From: an uncultured Bacilli bacterium
Lineage (GTDB): Bacteria; Bacillota_I; Bacilli_A; RF39; UBA660
Direction of reading: 5' to 3'
Length of the DNA: 13,731 nucleotides
Assembly: GCA_947631655.1 (NCBI GenBank)
Contig: CANRME010000022.1
Coordinates: forward strand, 1 to 13,731
Shown: positions 6,291-13,714 of the stretch, piece by piece
How positions within the stretch are numbered: the stretch's first letter is position 1
How the letters are laid out: each line of letters starts with the position of its first letter
Position numbers and translations under genes: made by a program
The notes under the pieces: model-generated
The model's database searches: none
Seen by the model: the letters and a program-made list of their open reading frames with translations, nothing else
Told to the model about the DNA's origin: nothing

Positions 6291-7598
6291 TCAATTGATA
6301 CTTAATACATATGGTGTTGCAAAACTTCCATCTCCACCTGCCATTTTAACAATTGACTTTAGGAATAAAGAAGGACGAGCCTCCCAGCTAGCCGCAGTTG
6401 CATCAAAACCATGACCTCCCCAACCAGCATATGTACTAAATTCAAAAACCCTACTAGAACTATTTGAATTAGGTGTAATAGTCCATTGATAACGTTGTGC
6501 GCTCACCCAATCATTTTCCCAACACGATGATTCATTACCCCAATAATACATTCCCTTGGCTAAACATTGCTCCCTTGTCGTGTCCCCTCCGACGGCATAT
6601 CCGAAATCACTTGTATGCATCAAACCAATATATCCATCCCAAGTTGATAGTGCACCTTCTGGTACTTCTTCTCCTCGTTCATATGTATAAAATTGAGCTG
6701 CTGTTATGTTCGAAGTATTCCATCCTCCGATATGCCATTTTACTTTTTCTATAATTTGTTGGGTTGCACTTGTTAGTGGCTTATATTTTTTATCTTTACT
6801 ACCAGTTATCCAACTTCCATCATCACCTTCTGTTAAATAATTATTATTTAAATAAGTTTGTAAACTGGATTCCGACCAATTATTCGAATTTTCAATATCC
6901 CACATGATAGCTCCCAAAATATCTGGTCTCATTATTTTAATTAAATTTTGTTTTTCATAGGTTGCTATCCCTTCTTCAGATACAGATGATACTTTCTCAA
7001 TATTTTTGAAGGAACCAATGATTCGCCATTTTTCACATGTTGATTCAGATGGATTACTATAATCATCACAATTAAACCAGATATAGTTATTTGGATCTGC
7101 TCCTATATACCTAGCATTATTATCCGGGTCATCCATTGCAATAAAATCCGTAAATTTTTCTCCTACTGTTAATAAGCATTCAGACATTGCTTTATTTTCA
7201 CATGAATTCATATTAAATGGACTTTTTACAAAAAATACGGTACATTTATCTGGACCATTTATATCAGCATTTAGTTTCCAAGAATCATCATTCCAATTAA
7301 TATTAGTTATATTATCATTTTCACATTCAGTATGGGAATATACATATCCTTCTTCTTTAGTAGGAAATTTATTTGTCGATTTTTCTTGGTCATCTAATTT
7401 AACTGATAAAATAATGTCTTTACTATAGAATGGTTCTACAGTAGTATATATAATTTGTTTATTATATTTAATTTGATATATTGCATAACTACTTCCTATG
7501 GCTACTATTAATAGTAATAAACATACACCTATTATTATTTTATTTTTATTTCCTTTTTGAATTTTATTTAATTCTTTTTCGGGATTAAATTTACGCAT
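6291..7598 (-). CDS. Membrane-anchored surface protein, ectodomain type A
   Basis: This 435-aa protein starts with a short basic cytoplasmic segment (MRKFNPEKEL) and one membrane helix at about residues 21-41, with no clear cleavage site, so it is probably anchored N-in/C-out. A membrane-proximal domain to about residue 125 contains paired Cys (SHTECEN, PDKCTVFF). The rest resembles DUF6273-like surface modules, with WRIIGSF, a NNWSESSLQTYLNNNYL segment and a C-terminal ARPSLFLKS then GDGSFATPYVLSIN. Substrate and function are unknown. It ends at TGA with an in-frame TAA five codons on. Residues 1-62 are 46/62 identical to those of the 598-aa protein at 11889-13685, so they share an anchor module. 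A promoter and a divergent Xre-type regulator lie upstream. The family assignment of the ectodomain is tentative. Confidence 0.8.
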   Translation of the reverse strand: MRKFNPEKELNKIQKGNKNKIIIGVCLLLLIVAIGSSYAIYQIKYNKQIIYTTVEPFYSKDIILSVKLDDQEKSTNKFPTKEEGYVYSHTECENDNITNINWNDDSWKLNADINGPDKCTVFFVKSPFNMNSCENKAMSECLLTVGEKFTDFIAMDDPDNNARYIGADPNNYIWFNCDDYSNPSESTCEKWRIIGSFKNIEKVSSVSEEGIATYEKQNLIKIMRPDILGAIMWDIENSNNWSESSLQTYLNNNYLTEGDDGSWITGSKDKKYKPLTSATQQIIEKVKWHIGGWNTSNITAAQFYTYERGEEVPEGALSTWDGYIGLMHTSDFGYAVGGDTTREQCLAKGMYYWGNESSCWENDWVSAQRYQWTITPNSNSSSRVFEFSTYAGWGGHGFDATAASWEARPSLFLKSIVKMAGGDGSFATPYVLSIN

Positions 7599-7627
7599 AT
7601 GGTACCTACTCTCTATCTATATTCTAA

Positions 7628-7656
7628 ATTATACTCCGAGTTTCTCCACAATTCAA
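7628..7656 (-). promoter_or_regulatory. Promoter of the 435-aa surface protein gene
   Basis: TTGAAT (complement of 7651-7656), a 17-bp spacer and TATAAT (complement of 7628-7633). The leader is about 25 nt and contains a modest AGTAGG ribosome binding site before the ATG. Confidence 0.75.
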
Positions 7657-7674
7657 GCATAAATAGTGGAAAAA
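7641..7674. promoter_or_regulatory. Candidate operator between divergent genes
   Basis: TTTCTCCAC (7641-7649) and GTGGAAAAA (7666-7674) form an imperfect inverted repeat (8 of 9 positions) with a 16-bp centre, overlapping the -35 and spacer of the surface gene promoter. CTCC also recurs as a direct repeat 10 bp apart (7635, 7645). The adjacent Xre-type protein is the obvious candidate to bind it; this is inference. Confidence 0.4.
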
Positions 7675-7698
7675 TGCGACAATTAAAATGTGATAGAT

Positions 7699-7938
7699 AT
7701 GATAGGAAAAATTATTAAAACAATGCGAAGAGAAAAAGGTTTAACACAAGAAGAATTAAGCAAAATTACCTTTATTGGAAGAAGCACTTTAAGTGATTAT
7801 GAACGCGAAAAGACTGATATTAATTTTGAAAATATTGAAAAAATTGCAGCAGCTTGTGGATATGAAGTTATCTTTGTAAATAAACAAAATAAAAGTAATA
7901 ACTTAACTACTAAAAATATTAACAGAAAAGAAATTTAA
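7699..7938 (+). CDS. Small Xre/Cro-type HTH transcriptional regulator
   Basis: This 79-aa protein is almost entirely one helix-turn-helix domain: IGKIIKTMRREKGLTQEELS, then the recognition helix region IGRSTLSDYEREKTDINFENIEKIAAACGYE. A polar Lys/Asn-rich tail follows. It probably binds DNA as a dimer and regulates itself or its divergent neighbour, the surface protein gene 100 bp away. I chose ATG 7699 because the family's domain starts there; a GTG at 7690 would add three residues. Neither start has a convincing ribosome binding site, and no clear promoter was found, so the start is uncertain. No toxin or partner gene is next to it; the downstream gene is convergent. The HTH call is firm, the target is not. 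Confidence 0.85.
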   Translation: MIGKIIKTMRREKGLTQEELSKITFIGRSTLSDYEREKTDINFENIEKIAAACGYEVIFVNKQNKSNNLTTKNINRKEI

Positions 7939-7975
7939 AAACTCTCGAAATGAGAGTTTAATTTAATTTTTTAAT
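7939..7975. terminator. Bidirectional terminator between convergent genes
   Basis: AAACTCTC (7939-7946) and GAGAGTTT (7952-7959) form an 8-bp stem with loop GAAAT, with T-rich sequence on the plus side and T-runs on the minus side. It serves the HTH gene and the GNAT gene, whose stop codon lies in the stem. Confidence 0.8.
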
Positions 7976-8443
7976 GTCTCTATACATTCTAGGATGATAA
8001 CCTTTTTTATTATAGAAATTAATAGCATTATCATTATAAGCAAAAACATCTACTAAGACATACTCACAACCAACGGATTTAAAATATTCTTCCATTTTAG
8101 TAATAAGTAAATTACCTATTCCTTGACTACGAACTTTTTTGGTAACTATTAATTCAATTATTTCTCCTCTATTAGGGCATTTATAATCTAAGTAATCAAA
8201 TTCACTATAAGGAAAAATACATCCCATAATTAAACCAACGGCTTTATCGTCTTCAATAGCAAGATAACATTTACCATTATTTTCTTTTACTGTTTCTAAA
8301 TCTACTTGTGCCATTTTATCTTTGTAATCAGGATGTAACCTGTCTAAACCATCTTTATCGATAGAAATAATATATTCTTCTAACTCTACTAATAAATCTT
8401 TAACATCTTCTAGATATTTATCATTATATTCAATTATTTCCAT
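7958..8443 (-). CDS. GNAT-family N-acetyltransferase
   Basis: This 161-aa protein has the GNAT fold, transferring an acetyl group from acetyl-CoA to an unknown amine. The acetyl-CoA pyrophosphate loop is visible as VRSQGIGNLLI (Q-x-x-G-x-G type), preceded by IIELIVTKK. A C-terminal NDNAINFYNKKGY motif is typical of the family. The length is normal. Its ATG lies inside the end of the upstream GNAT gene (14-nt overlap) with only a weak ribosome binding site, so it is probably translated by coupling. Nothing in the sequence tells the substrate. Confidence 0.9.
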   Translation of the reverse strand: MEIIEYNDKYLEDVKDLLVELEEYIISIDKDGLDRLHPDYKDKMAQVDLETVKENNGKCYLAIEDDKAVGLIMGCIFPYSEFDYLDYKCPNRGEIIELIVTKKVRSQGIGNLLITKMEEYFKSVGCEYVLVDVFAYNDNAINFYNKKGYHPRMYRDIKKLN

Positions 8444-9041
8444 TACTCAAATACTTCTTTCTAGTTAATTCATATTTAGAAAAAGTTAATGTTCCATCAT
8501 AAAAAGTATAATTAGAATCGTGAGTTTCTTCTCCTATTTTATCAAAACCTAATTTTTCAAATACTCGGCAAGAAGCAACATTATCTTTTACGGCCCCAGA
8601 GATTATTTTTTCTATTTCAACTTTTTTAAACATATAGTCAATCATAGCACAAGCAGCTTCTGAAGCATAACCTTTACCTTGATATGTCGGATCAAGATAC
8701 CATCCGACATCACGAACAGATAAATCTTCGCCGTATTCTTGGGCACTAACTTGACCGATAACTTCTTCTTTACCACTATTTGTATAATCGGCTTTTAAGA
8801 ATATGCTCCAATAAAAGACATCTTCGTTACCGGCTTTATCTACTTTAGCTTGATAAAATTTTTCTTGTACTTCCCAAGTCCAATATTCTTTATCATTAGC
8901 ATGTTTTTTTGCTCCTACTAAATACCATTTATTAACTTCGGGAAGCATTAATATTTCCCATAATCTTTTTTGTTCGGCCATAGTAGATTTTCGAAGTACT
9001 AATCTATCCGTTTCAATAGTTCTACTGCCAATAAAATTCAT
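8430..9041 (-). CDS. GNAT-family acetyltransferase, RimJ/RimL type
   Basis: This 203-aa protein belongs to the RimJ/RimL-like branch of GNAT enzymes (protein N-terminal or small-molecule acetylation). It opens with IETDRLVLRKSTMAE, typical of this branch, has the acetyl-CoA loop YQGKGYASEA after DVGWYLDPT, and the NVASCRVFEKLGF motif. A good GAGGTGAG ribosome binding site precedes the ATG. It ends at TGA and overlaps the next GNAT gene by 14 nt, forming a two-gene operon with it. Family membership is sure; no specific substrate can be named. Confidence 0.9.
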   Translation of the reverse strand: MNFIGSRTIETDRLVLRKSTMAEQKRLWEILMLPEVNKWYLVGAKKHANDKEYWTWEVQEKFYQAKVDKAGNEDVFYWSIFLKADYTNSGKEEVIGQVSAQEYGEDLSVRDVGWYLDPTYQGKGYASEAACAMIDYMFKKVEIEKIISGAVKDNVASCRVFEKLGFDKIGEETHDSNYTFYDGTLTFSKYELTRKKYLSNGNN

Positions 9042-9070
9042 ATAATTCTCACCTCATTTAATATAATAAT

Positions 9071-9099
9071 ATTATATCATAGAAAAATTTAATTACCAA
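9071..9099 (-). promoter_or_regulatory. Promoter of the GNAT pair
   Basis: TTGGTA (complement of 9094-9099), a 17-bp spacer and TATAAT (complement of 9071-9076), 30 nt before the GNAT start. The -35 is weak and the -10 is perfect. Confidence 0.5.
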
Positions 9100-9106
9100 A
9101 AATTAA

Positions 9107-9135
9107 TTGTCAAATAGTATATTTATTGTTAAAAT
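9107..9135 (+). promoter_or_regulatory. Possible promoter of the phosphohexomutase gene
   Basis: TTGTCA (9107-9112), a 17-bp spacer and TAAAAT (9130-9135). If used, the transcript would begin only about 10 nt before the start codon, right at the AGGTGG ribosome binding site. It is divergent from the GNAT promoter. Confidence 0.4.
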
Positions 9136-9152
9136 TATACTAGGTGGTAAAT

Positions 9153-10511
9153 GTGATAAATAAAAGTATCTTTAGAGAGTATGATATAAGAGGAATATAT
9201 CCCTATGAATTAAATGAAAATACGGCTTATATAATTGGTAAAAGTTATGGTTCATATATTCAAGAAAAATTAGGGGAAAATATTGCTACTGTTGGAATGG
9301 ATAATCGGTATTCTTCTCCGGATTTACATGAAAATTTAATTAAAGGTTTAACAGAAACTGGTTGTAATGTTATTGATTTGGGGTTAGTTACGACTCCTAT
9401 GTATTTTTATGCTTGTATTAAAACTAATACCCATGGCATTATGATTACGGCTTCTCATAATCCTAAAGATGATAATGGCTTTAAATTTTGTTTTGATAAT
9501 TTAGGAAATGCGCGAGGAAAACAAGTATATGATTTTAGAGATTATACTTTATTAGAAAACTTTAAAACAGGTAAAGGAAAAGTAATTAATTATGATATAA
9601 GACCATCTTATATAGAACTATATAAAGAAGATATTAAATTAGGAAGAAAAAAATTAAAAGTTGTTGTAGATTGTGGTAATGGGACGACTTCCATTATTGC
9701 TAAAGATATTTATTCATTGTTTCCAATGGACTTAGTTATGTTATTTGATGATTCCGATAGTAGTTTTCCTAATCACCATCCGGATCCAGCCGTCGAAGAA
9801 AATCTTACCAAATTAAAAGAAAAAGTTTTAGAAGAAAAGGCTGATGTAGGCATCGCTTTTGATGGCGATGGCGACCGCGTAGGAGTTATCGATAATGAAG
9901 GAAAATATGTTTCAGTAGATAAGTTAATGGCGATATTTGTTATTGATTTAGTTAATAAAGTTTCTAAAAAGGAATTTTTATATGATGTTAAATGTTCTAA
10001 AGCGTTAGAAGATGTTATAACTTCGCTTCATGCTAAGCCTATTTTATGTCGCACTGGTGCATCTTATACGAGAGCAAAAATTAATGAAGATAATATTCCT
10101 TTTGGAGGAGAATATTCTGGACACTTAGTATTTAAAGATCGAATGCCAGGATTTGATAGTGGTATTTATGCAGGTCTTAGATTATTAGAAATATTATCAA
10201 GTGTTAAAGAACCTTTAAGTGATATTTTAAAAATGTTACCAAAATATTATAATTCCCCAGAAATAAAAATTAAAACTACTGATGAAAAAAAATTTAAAAT
10301 TATTGAAGAAGTAGCCGAATATGCTAAAGAAAAGGGTTATGAAAATATTACTATTGATGGTAATAAAATCGTATTCCCAGATTCTTCTTGGGCATTAATT
10401 AGGGCTAGTAATACCGGACCTAATCTTACTTTAAGATTTGAAGCTTTAACTAAAGAAAGATTAGATGCGTTGCAAAAAGAATTTATAGACTTAGTAAATA
10501 ATTTATTGTAG
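9153..10511 (+). CDS. manB: Phosphomannomutase/phosphoglucomutase
   Basis: This 452-aa enzyme of the alpha-D-phosphohexomutase superfamily moves phosphate between C6 and C1 of mannose or glucose, feeding nucleotide-sugar synthesis for surface glycans. All four signature loops are present: phosphoserine loop TASHNP (99-104, Ser101), metal loop DGDGDR (237-242), sugar-specificity loop GEYSGH (319-324) and phosphate-binding RASNTGPNLTLRFE (417 onward). GEYSGH is typical of the PMM/PGM group rather than phosphoglucosamine mutase. I start at GTG 9153, 5 nt after AGGTGG (9142-9147), giving MINKSIFREYDIRG; a GTG at 9144 is in frame but lies inside the ribosome binding site. The stop is TAG. A gene of unknown function follows after 23 nt. 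Choice between mannose and glucose substrates cannot be made from sequence alone. Confidence 0.93.
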   Translation: MINKSIFREYDIRGIYPYELNENTAYIIGKSYGSYIQEKLGENIATVGMDNRYSSPDLHENLIKGLTETGCNVIDLGLVTTPMYFYACIKTNTHGIMITASHNPKDDNGFKFCFDNLGNARGKQVYDFRDYTLLENFKTGKGKVINYDIRPSYIELYKEDIKLGRKKLKVVVDCGNGTTSIIAKDIYSLFPMDLVMLFDDSDSSFPNHHPDPAVEENLTKLKEKVLEEKADVGIAFDGDGDRVGVIDNEGKYVSVDKLMAIFVIDLVNKVSKKEFLYDVKCSKALEDVITSLHAKPILCRTGASYTRAKINEDNIPFGGEYSGHLVFKDRMPGFDSGIYAGLRLLEILSSVKEPLSDILKMLPKYYNSPEIKIKTTDEKKFKIIEEVAEYAKEKGYENITIDGNKIVFPDSSWALIRASNTGPNLTLRFEALTKERLDALQKEFIDLVNNLL

Positions 10512-10534
10512 AATACTATTTGCAGGTGGTTTTG

Positions 10535-10963
10535 ATGAAGCACAAAAAGAAAAAATACATACCAAAAGGAATAAATGAGATTATAAATTACTATGTAAGA
10601 AAAAAATTAAAAAATGAACAAGTTAGTAATTATGATAGAGAATTAGCTAATTTAATAGATTATTGGAAGATGCGAGTTACAACTTTTCATTATTTTGTAT
10701 TAATTGGTTATAGAAATAATACTCCTATATACTACTCTATTACAACAGGATTAACTAATAGTTTTTATGATAAACATGATGATGACGCCGAAATGATGAA
10801 TATTGTTTATTTATATGTTATTGAACATGGTAATTTTGTTTTTATTAATCCAAACAAGATTACTAATTTAGAAGATGCTTACTTAGCATATGAAGAGTCT
10901 TATAATTTAAAAGATAATCATGAGTTAATGACTAAAAGTTTAAAAAGAATTTTAGAAAAATAA
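10535..10963 (+). CDS. Hypothetical protein, 142 aa
   Basis: I do not recognise this protein. It begins with a strongly basic stretch (MKHKKKKYIPKG), has no signal peptide or membrane helix, and is rich in Tyr, Asn and Lys, with an aromatic centre (TTFHYFVLIGYRNN) and an acidic DKHDDDAE segment. It looks like a small soluble cytoplasmic protein. I start at ATG 10535, 5 nt after an AGGTGG ribosome binding site (10524-10529); an in-frame TTG at 10520 lies upstream of that site and is unlikely. It follows the phosphohexomutase by 23 nt on the same strand and is closed by a terminator, so the two are probably co-transcribed. No function is inferred. Confidence 0.8.
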   Translation: MKHKKKKYIPKGINEIINYYVRKKLKNEQVSNYDRELANLIDYWKMRVTTFHYFVLIGYRNNTPIYYSITTGLTNSFYDKHDDDAEMMNIVYLYVIEHGNFVFINPNKITNLEDAYLAYEESYNLKDNHELMTKSLKRILEK

Positions 10964-10996
10964 AAAGATTACTTTTCCTGTAACCTTTTTATTTTG
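10962..10996. terminator. Bidirectional terminator
   Basis: AAAAAGATTAC (10962-10972) pairs with GTAACCTTTTT (10980-10990) with one mismatch and a 7-nt loop. T-runs follow on both strands, so it can end both the phosphohexomutase transcript and the convergent deoD transcript. Confidence 0.85.
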
Positions 10997-11043
10997 GCTA
11001 ATTGGTCCTAGAACTAATAACCAACCCTTTTTATCTATAACAA

Positions 11044-11769
11044 TTAGACTAAGGCGTCTAATGCTAACAAAATCATGTCGTTTAAAGCTCTTTCACGGTC
11101 TTCAATAGAAATAATCTTTGGACTAAACCGAGAGTTTACGACTGTAGCCATGGCAGTAGCTTTTTTACCTAAACTATTGGCAACATGTACTAAACCAAAG
11201 GCTTCCATTTCTTCTCCTAAAGGATGAATATTTTTAGGTATTCTATTCATAATGGCATCTAAATCAACATAAGGGCCGAAAACATCACAAGTCATAAGCA
11301 TACCTGCATGAAGATTTAATTTCTTTTTAGCAGCAACTTCTTTGATACGAGTATTTAATTCTTTATCAGGATTAACAGTATCTAAAAGATAACCATTATA
11401 TTGATATGCAAAATTGCTTTCGGAATAAATTTTATCTGCAAGAATTATTTCGCCTACATCAGCACTAGGGCTTAATGCTCCACAAGTACCAATTCTAATT
11501 ATCTTTTCAACATTGTAGAAATTATATAATTCAAATGCATAAATACTCATAGATGGCATACCCATTCCACTACCCATTACAGTTACTTGAACACCTTTAT
11601 AAAAACCCGTAAATCCTAACATATTTCTTACATGTGTTACTTCTTTCGCATCAGTTAAAAATTTTTCGGCAATATATTTTGCTCTTAAAGGGTCTCCAGG
11701 CATTAGTACTACTTTAGCTATTTCACTTTCTTTAGCATTAATATGAACTGGTTCTTTAGGTATCGCCAT
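11044..11769 (-). CDS. deoD: Purine nucleoside phosphorylase, DeoD type, with altered catalytic position
   Basis: This 241-aa enzyme matches hexameric DeoD-type phosphorylases, which split purine (deoxy)nucleosides with phosphate in the salvage pathway. Conserved parts include VLMPGDPLRAKYIAE (phosphate-binding Arg29), MGSGMGMPS, IIRIGTCGAL (Arg92), EEMEAFG, and the C-terminal DRERALNDMI (Arg225). The usual TVSD, whose Asp (Asp204 in E. coli) protonates the purine N7, reads TVVN here: Asn212, codon AAC. Activity or purine preference may therefore differ. I start at ATG 11769, 8 nt after GGAGG; an upstream in-frame ATG at 11805 lies before the ribosome binding site and would give an atypical N-terminus. 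The gene stands alone with its own promoter. Confidence 0.92.
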   Translation of the reverse strand: MAIPKEPVHINAKESEIAKVVLMPGDPLRAKYIAEKFLTDAKEVTHVRNMLGFTGFYKGVQVTVMGSGMGMPSMSIYAFELYNFYNVEKIIRIGTCGALSPSADVGEIILADKIYSESNFAYQYNGYLLDTVNPDKELNTRIKEVAAKKKLNLHAGMLMTCDVFGPYVDLDAIMNRIPKNIHPLGEEMEAFGLVHVANSLGKKATAMATVVNSRFSPKIISIEDRERALNDMILLALDALV

Positions 11770-11783
11770 TTTATATTCCTCCT

Positions 11784-11826
11784 CTATATTAATATTATAC
11801 AGCACTTTGTTAAAAATATGTCAAGT
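11784..11826 (-). promoter_or_regulatory. Promoter of deoD
   Basis: On the minus strand, TTGACA (about 11818-11823 complement) is followed 19 bp later by TATAAT, itself just before the GGAGG ribosome binding site. The spacing is long; a TG directly before the -10 may compensate. Confidence 0.55.
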
Positions 11827-11830
11827 ATTT

Positions 11831-11860
11831 AAAAACGTTGACACTTTATTGTGTCAATGT
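11831..11860 (-). terminator. Terminator of the 598-aa surface protein gene
   Basis: ACGTTGACAC (11835-11844) and GTGTCAATGT (11851-11860) form a stem with one mismatched position and a 6-nt loop. On the minus strand a run of five T's follows. It lies 28 nt beyond the surface protein stop and just upstream of the deoD promoter. An operator role for deoD is the alternative. Confidence 0.7.
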
Positions 11861-11888
11861 TTGTGTAAATATATTAACTATTATTATA

Positions 11889-13685
11889 TTATGGTGCAGT
11901 TAAAACCACACGAATTGAAGATCCTGTATTTGCTCCATAGTATATTCTTATAAAATTAAACAACCCTGCTCTTGCTGCTTCAGCATACCATCCCCCACGT
12001 GAAAACCACTGCCACACATCAATTCCTAAAGATGGAAATAATATTGTATCCCCATTCCATCCTCCTGTATTACTATCTTTCAAATTTTGGACAATTTCCC
12101 TTGTTGCATCTCCTAAATGACCTCTTTCATATGTAGTGTAACTAGTATCAAAGGTATATAAATCATAGTATTTTGAATCAGATATTGTATTACCATCAAA
12201 TCCACTACGATCTAAATATGGACCATCTCCAGTTTGCTTAATCAGAACACCCATTATGTGATCATATGCCCCGCCATTCATATCGTATATGCCATACATA
12301 TTTCCTGTGGTACTTGCTTTTACACCTCCAATATTCCATTGTTTATCTACATCACACATTGCTGGCTGTGTTCCATTATTATTCAATTTTACTGCAGCAT
12401 CCACTTTATCTCCAACACAACCCGTATGTGTTCCACCATAATTATATTGCGTAGATGGTTGCATAGTAATACCTTGAACAGTATTATTAATCCATACTTC
12501 ACACTCATTAAAACTCATATTGTCAATATTACAAGTGTTTTCATCTTTATATATTCCATATATACTTTGCGTTAAATATGCTACTGCTCCCCATTCGACA
12601 TTCTTCATCATATGGGTATCTATTTCATTAGAATTTAAATTGTATTTTGAATCTTGCTCTATTGATCTTGTAGTATAAAACATTGTTCCTATAGGATTAC
12701 GTACAGTACTTGTTTTATTTGGAAGTATAGTTATTCCACTTAATGTATCTGCTCTACCAGTCGGATCCTCTGGATCACTTGCTTCAAACTTTCCTACCCA
12801 GATACCTTTTAATTCTGTCCCATTATCTTCAAGTGTTCCCTTAAATGTAAAGGCAGGATGGGTATACCATTCGCCATTACTTGCTTCTTTTCTTTTTTCA
12901 TTTAAACAACTTTCAGTTATGATTCCATTTCCTTCATTGGTATATTTACATGTTATGTCTCCGGTTGTTTCTATACCTTTTTCAAATTTAATGTTTATTA
13001 GTTGTTTTGGTACTCCTTCATTATTTACGTTCCATAATTGGTATTTGTATCTTGGTATCCAGACATACATTTGAAGGATTTCGTCCATTGGTATTTGTTC
13101 TCCTGCTATATCATCTCTTAATTTATTATTGCTATCAAAGTATTTTGCTGTTACTCCTTCTTTGGTATTATCTACTAATACCGCATTCCCCCATCTGTGG
13201 TCTTGATAGTTGTACCAATCACTATCTATATCTGCTACATATACATTTCCTTCTTTATCATATACTACTGGTATCATTCCTTGATATAGTTCTGGGGGAT
13301 TTGGTAAGTTTCCTGTTATAAAATATACATTACATTTATCTTGTTTCGTTATTTTTAATTCTAGTTCCCATTTCGTATTATCAAATACTCCACTACTTCC
13401 ATTTTCACATGTTATATGCGAAAATATTTTTCCACTTTCTTTATCTGGAAAAGTTTCTGATGTTGTATCTTTTTCTCCATCTACATATAAAGATATTTGC
13501 ATATCTTTACTATAAAAAGGAGCAACAGTAGTATATATTATTTGTTTACTATATCTTATTTGATATAAGGCATAACTACTTCCTATGGCGATTATTAAAA
13601 GTAATGCCATAATACTAAATATTATTTTATTTCTATTTCCTTGTTGCATTTTTCTTAATTCTTTTTCTGGATTAAAAGTTCTCAT
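11889..13685 (-). CDS. Membrane-anchored surface protein, FGE/C-type-lectin-like ectodomain
   Basis: This 598-aa protein has the same layout at its N-terminus as the 435-aa protein at 6291-7598: MRTFNPEKEL, a membrane helix at about residues 21-41, and a membrane-proximal domain with paired Cys (HITCENG, QDKCNVYF). The long C-terminal part has WIPRYKYQLW, GIWVGKFEAS, NVEWGAVAYLTQSIYG, GNMYGIYDMNGG and a terminal SRGGWYAEAARAGLFNF then IRVVL, a pattern resembling formylglycine-generating-enzyme/C-type-lectin-fold domains found on bacterial and phage surface proteins. Such domains usually bind ligands; the ligand here is unknown. The ribosome binding site sits in the loop of a perfect hairpin directly before the ATG. 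The upstream promoter is mostly outside the window. The fold assignment is inferred from wording, not from a search. Confidence 0.8.
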   Translation of the reverse strand: MRTFNPEKELRKMQQGNRNKIIFSIMALLLIIAIGSSYALYQIRYSKQIIYTTVAPFYSKDMQISLYVDGEKDTTSETFPDKESGKIFSHITCENGSSGVFDNTKWELELKITKQDKCNVYFITGNLPNPPELYQGMIPVVYDKEGNVYVADIDSDWYNYQDHRWGNAVLVDNTKEGVTAKYFDSNNKLRDDIAGEQIPMDEILQMYVWIPRYKYQLWNVNNEGVPKQLINIKFEKGIETTGDITCKYTNEGNGIITESCLNEKRKEASNGEWYTHPAFTFKGTLEDNGTELKGIWVGKFEASDPEDPTGRADTLSGITILPNKTSTVRNPIGTMFYTTRSIEQDSKYNLNSNEIDTHMMKNVEWGAVAYLTQSIYGIYKDENTCNIDNMSFNECEVWINNTVQGITMQPSTQYNYGGTHTGCVGDKVDAAVKLNNNGTQPAMCDVDKQWNIGGVKASTTGNMYGIYDMNGGAYDHIMGVLIKQTGDGPYLDRSGFDGNTISDSKYYDLYTFDTSYTTYERGHLGDATREIVQNLKDSNTGGWNGDTILFPSLGIDVWQWFSRGGWYAEAARAGLFNFIRIYYGANTGSSIRVVLTAP

Positions 13686-13714
13686 ATATACACATTCCTA
13701 CCTTATGTGTATAT
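13686..13714 (-). promoter_or_regulatory. Hairpin presenting the ribosome binding site in its loop
   Basis: ATATACACAT (13705-13714 complement) and ATGTGTATAT (13686-13695 complement) are perfect 10-bp complements. The 9-nt loop is AAGGTAGGA, the Shine-Dalgarno itself, and the stem ends exactly at the start codon. It could be an RNA control element or, as DNA, an operator. Confidence 0.65.

Noticed and set aside
4321..8432. Possible use of TGA as Trp throughout the genome (code 4)
   Set aside because: The housekeeping genes use only TGG for Trp, including about 20 in ileS, and the genes ending at 6291 and 8430 stop at TGA where family C-termini are expected. In-frame TAA codons lie shortly after both TGAs, but this is common in AT-rich DNA.
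10998..11047. CTAATTG/CAATTAG inverted repeat after deoD as a separate terminator
   Set aside because: The arms are only 7 bp, far apart and without a T-run; the bidirectional hairpin at 10962-10990 serves deoD better.
11835..11860. Near-perfect palindrome TTGACAC-N6-GTGTCAA as a deoD operator
   Set aside because: A T-run follows it on the minus strand and it lies just after a minus-strand gene, so a terminator explains it better.
12234..13321. Plus-strand reading frames opposite the 598-aa surface protein gene
   Set aside because: They are antisense shadows with odd His/Ile/Tyr-rich composition and no ribosome binding sites.
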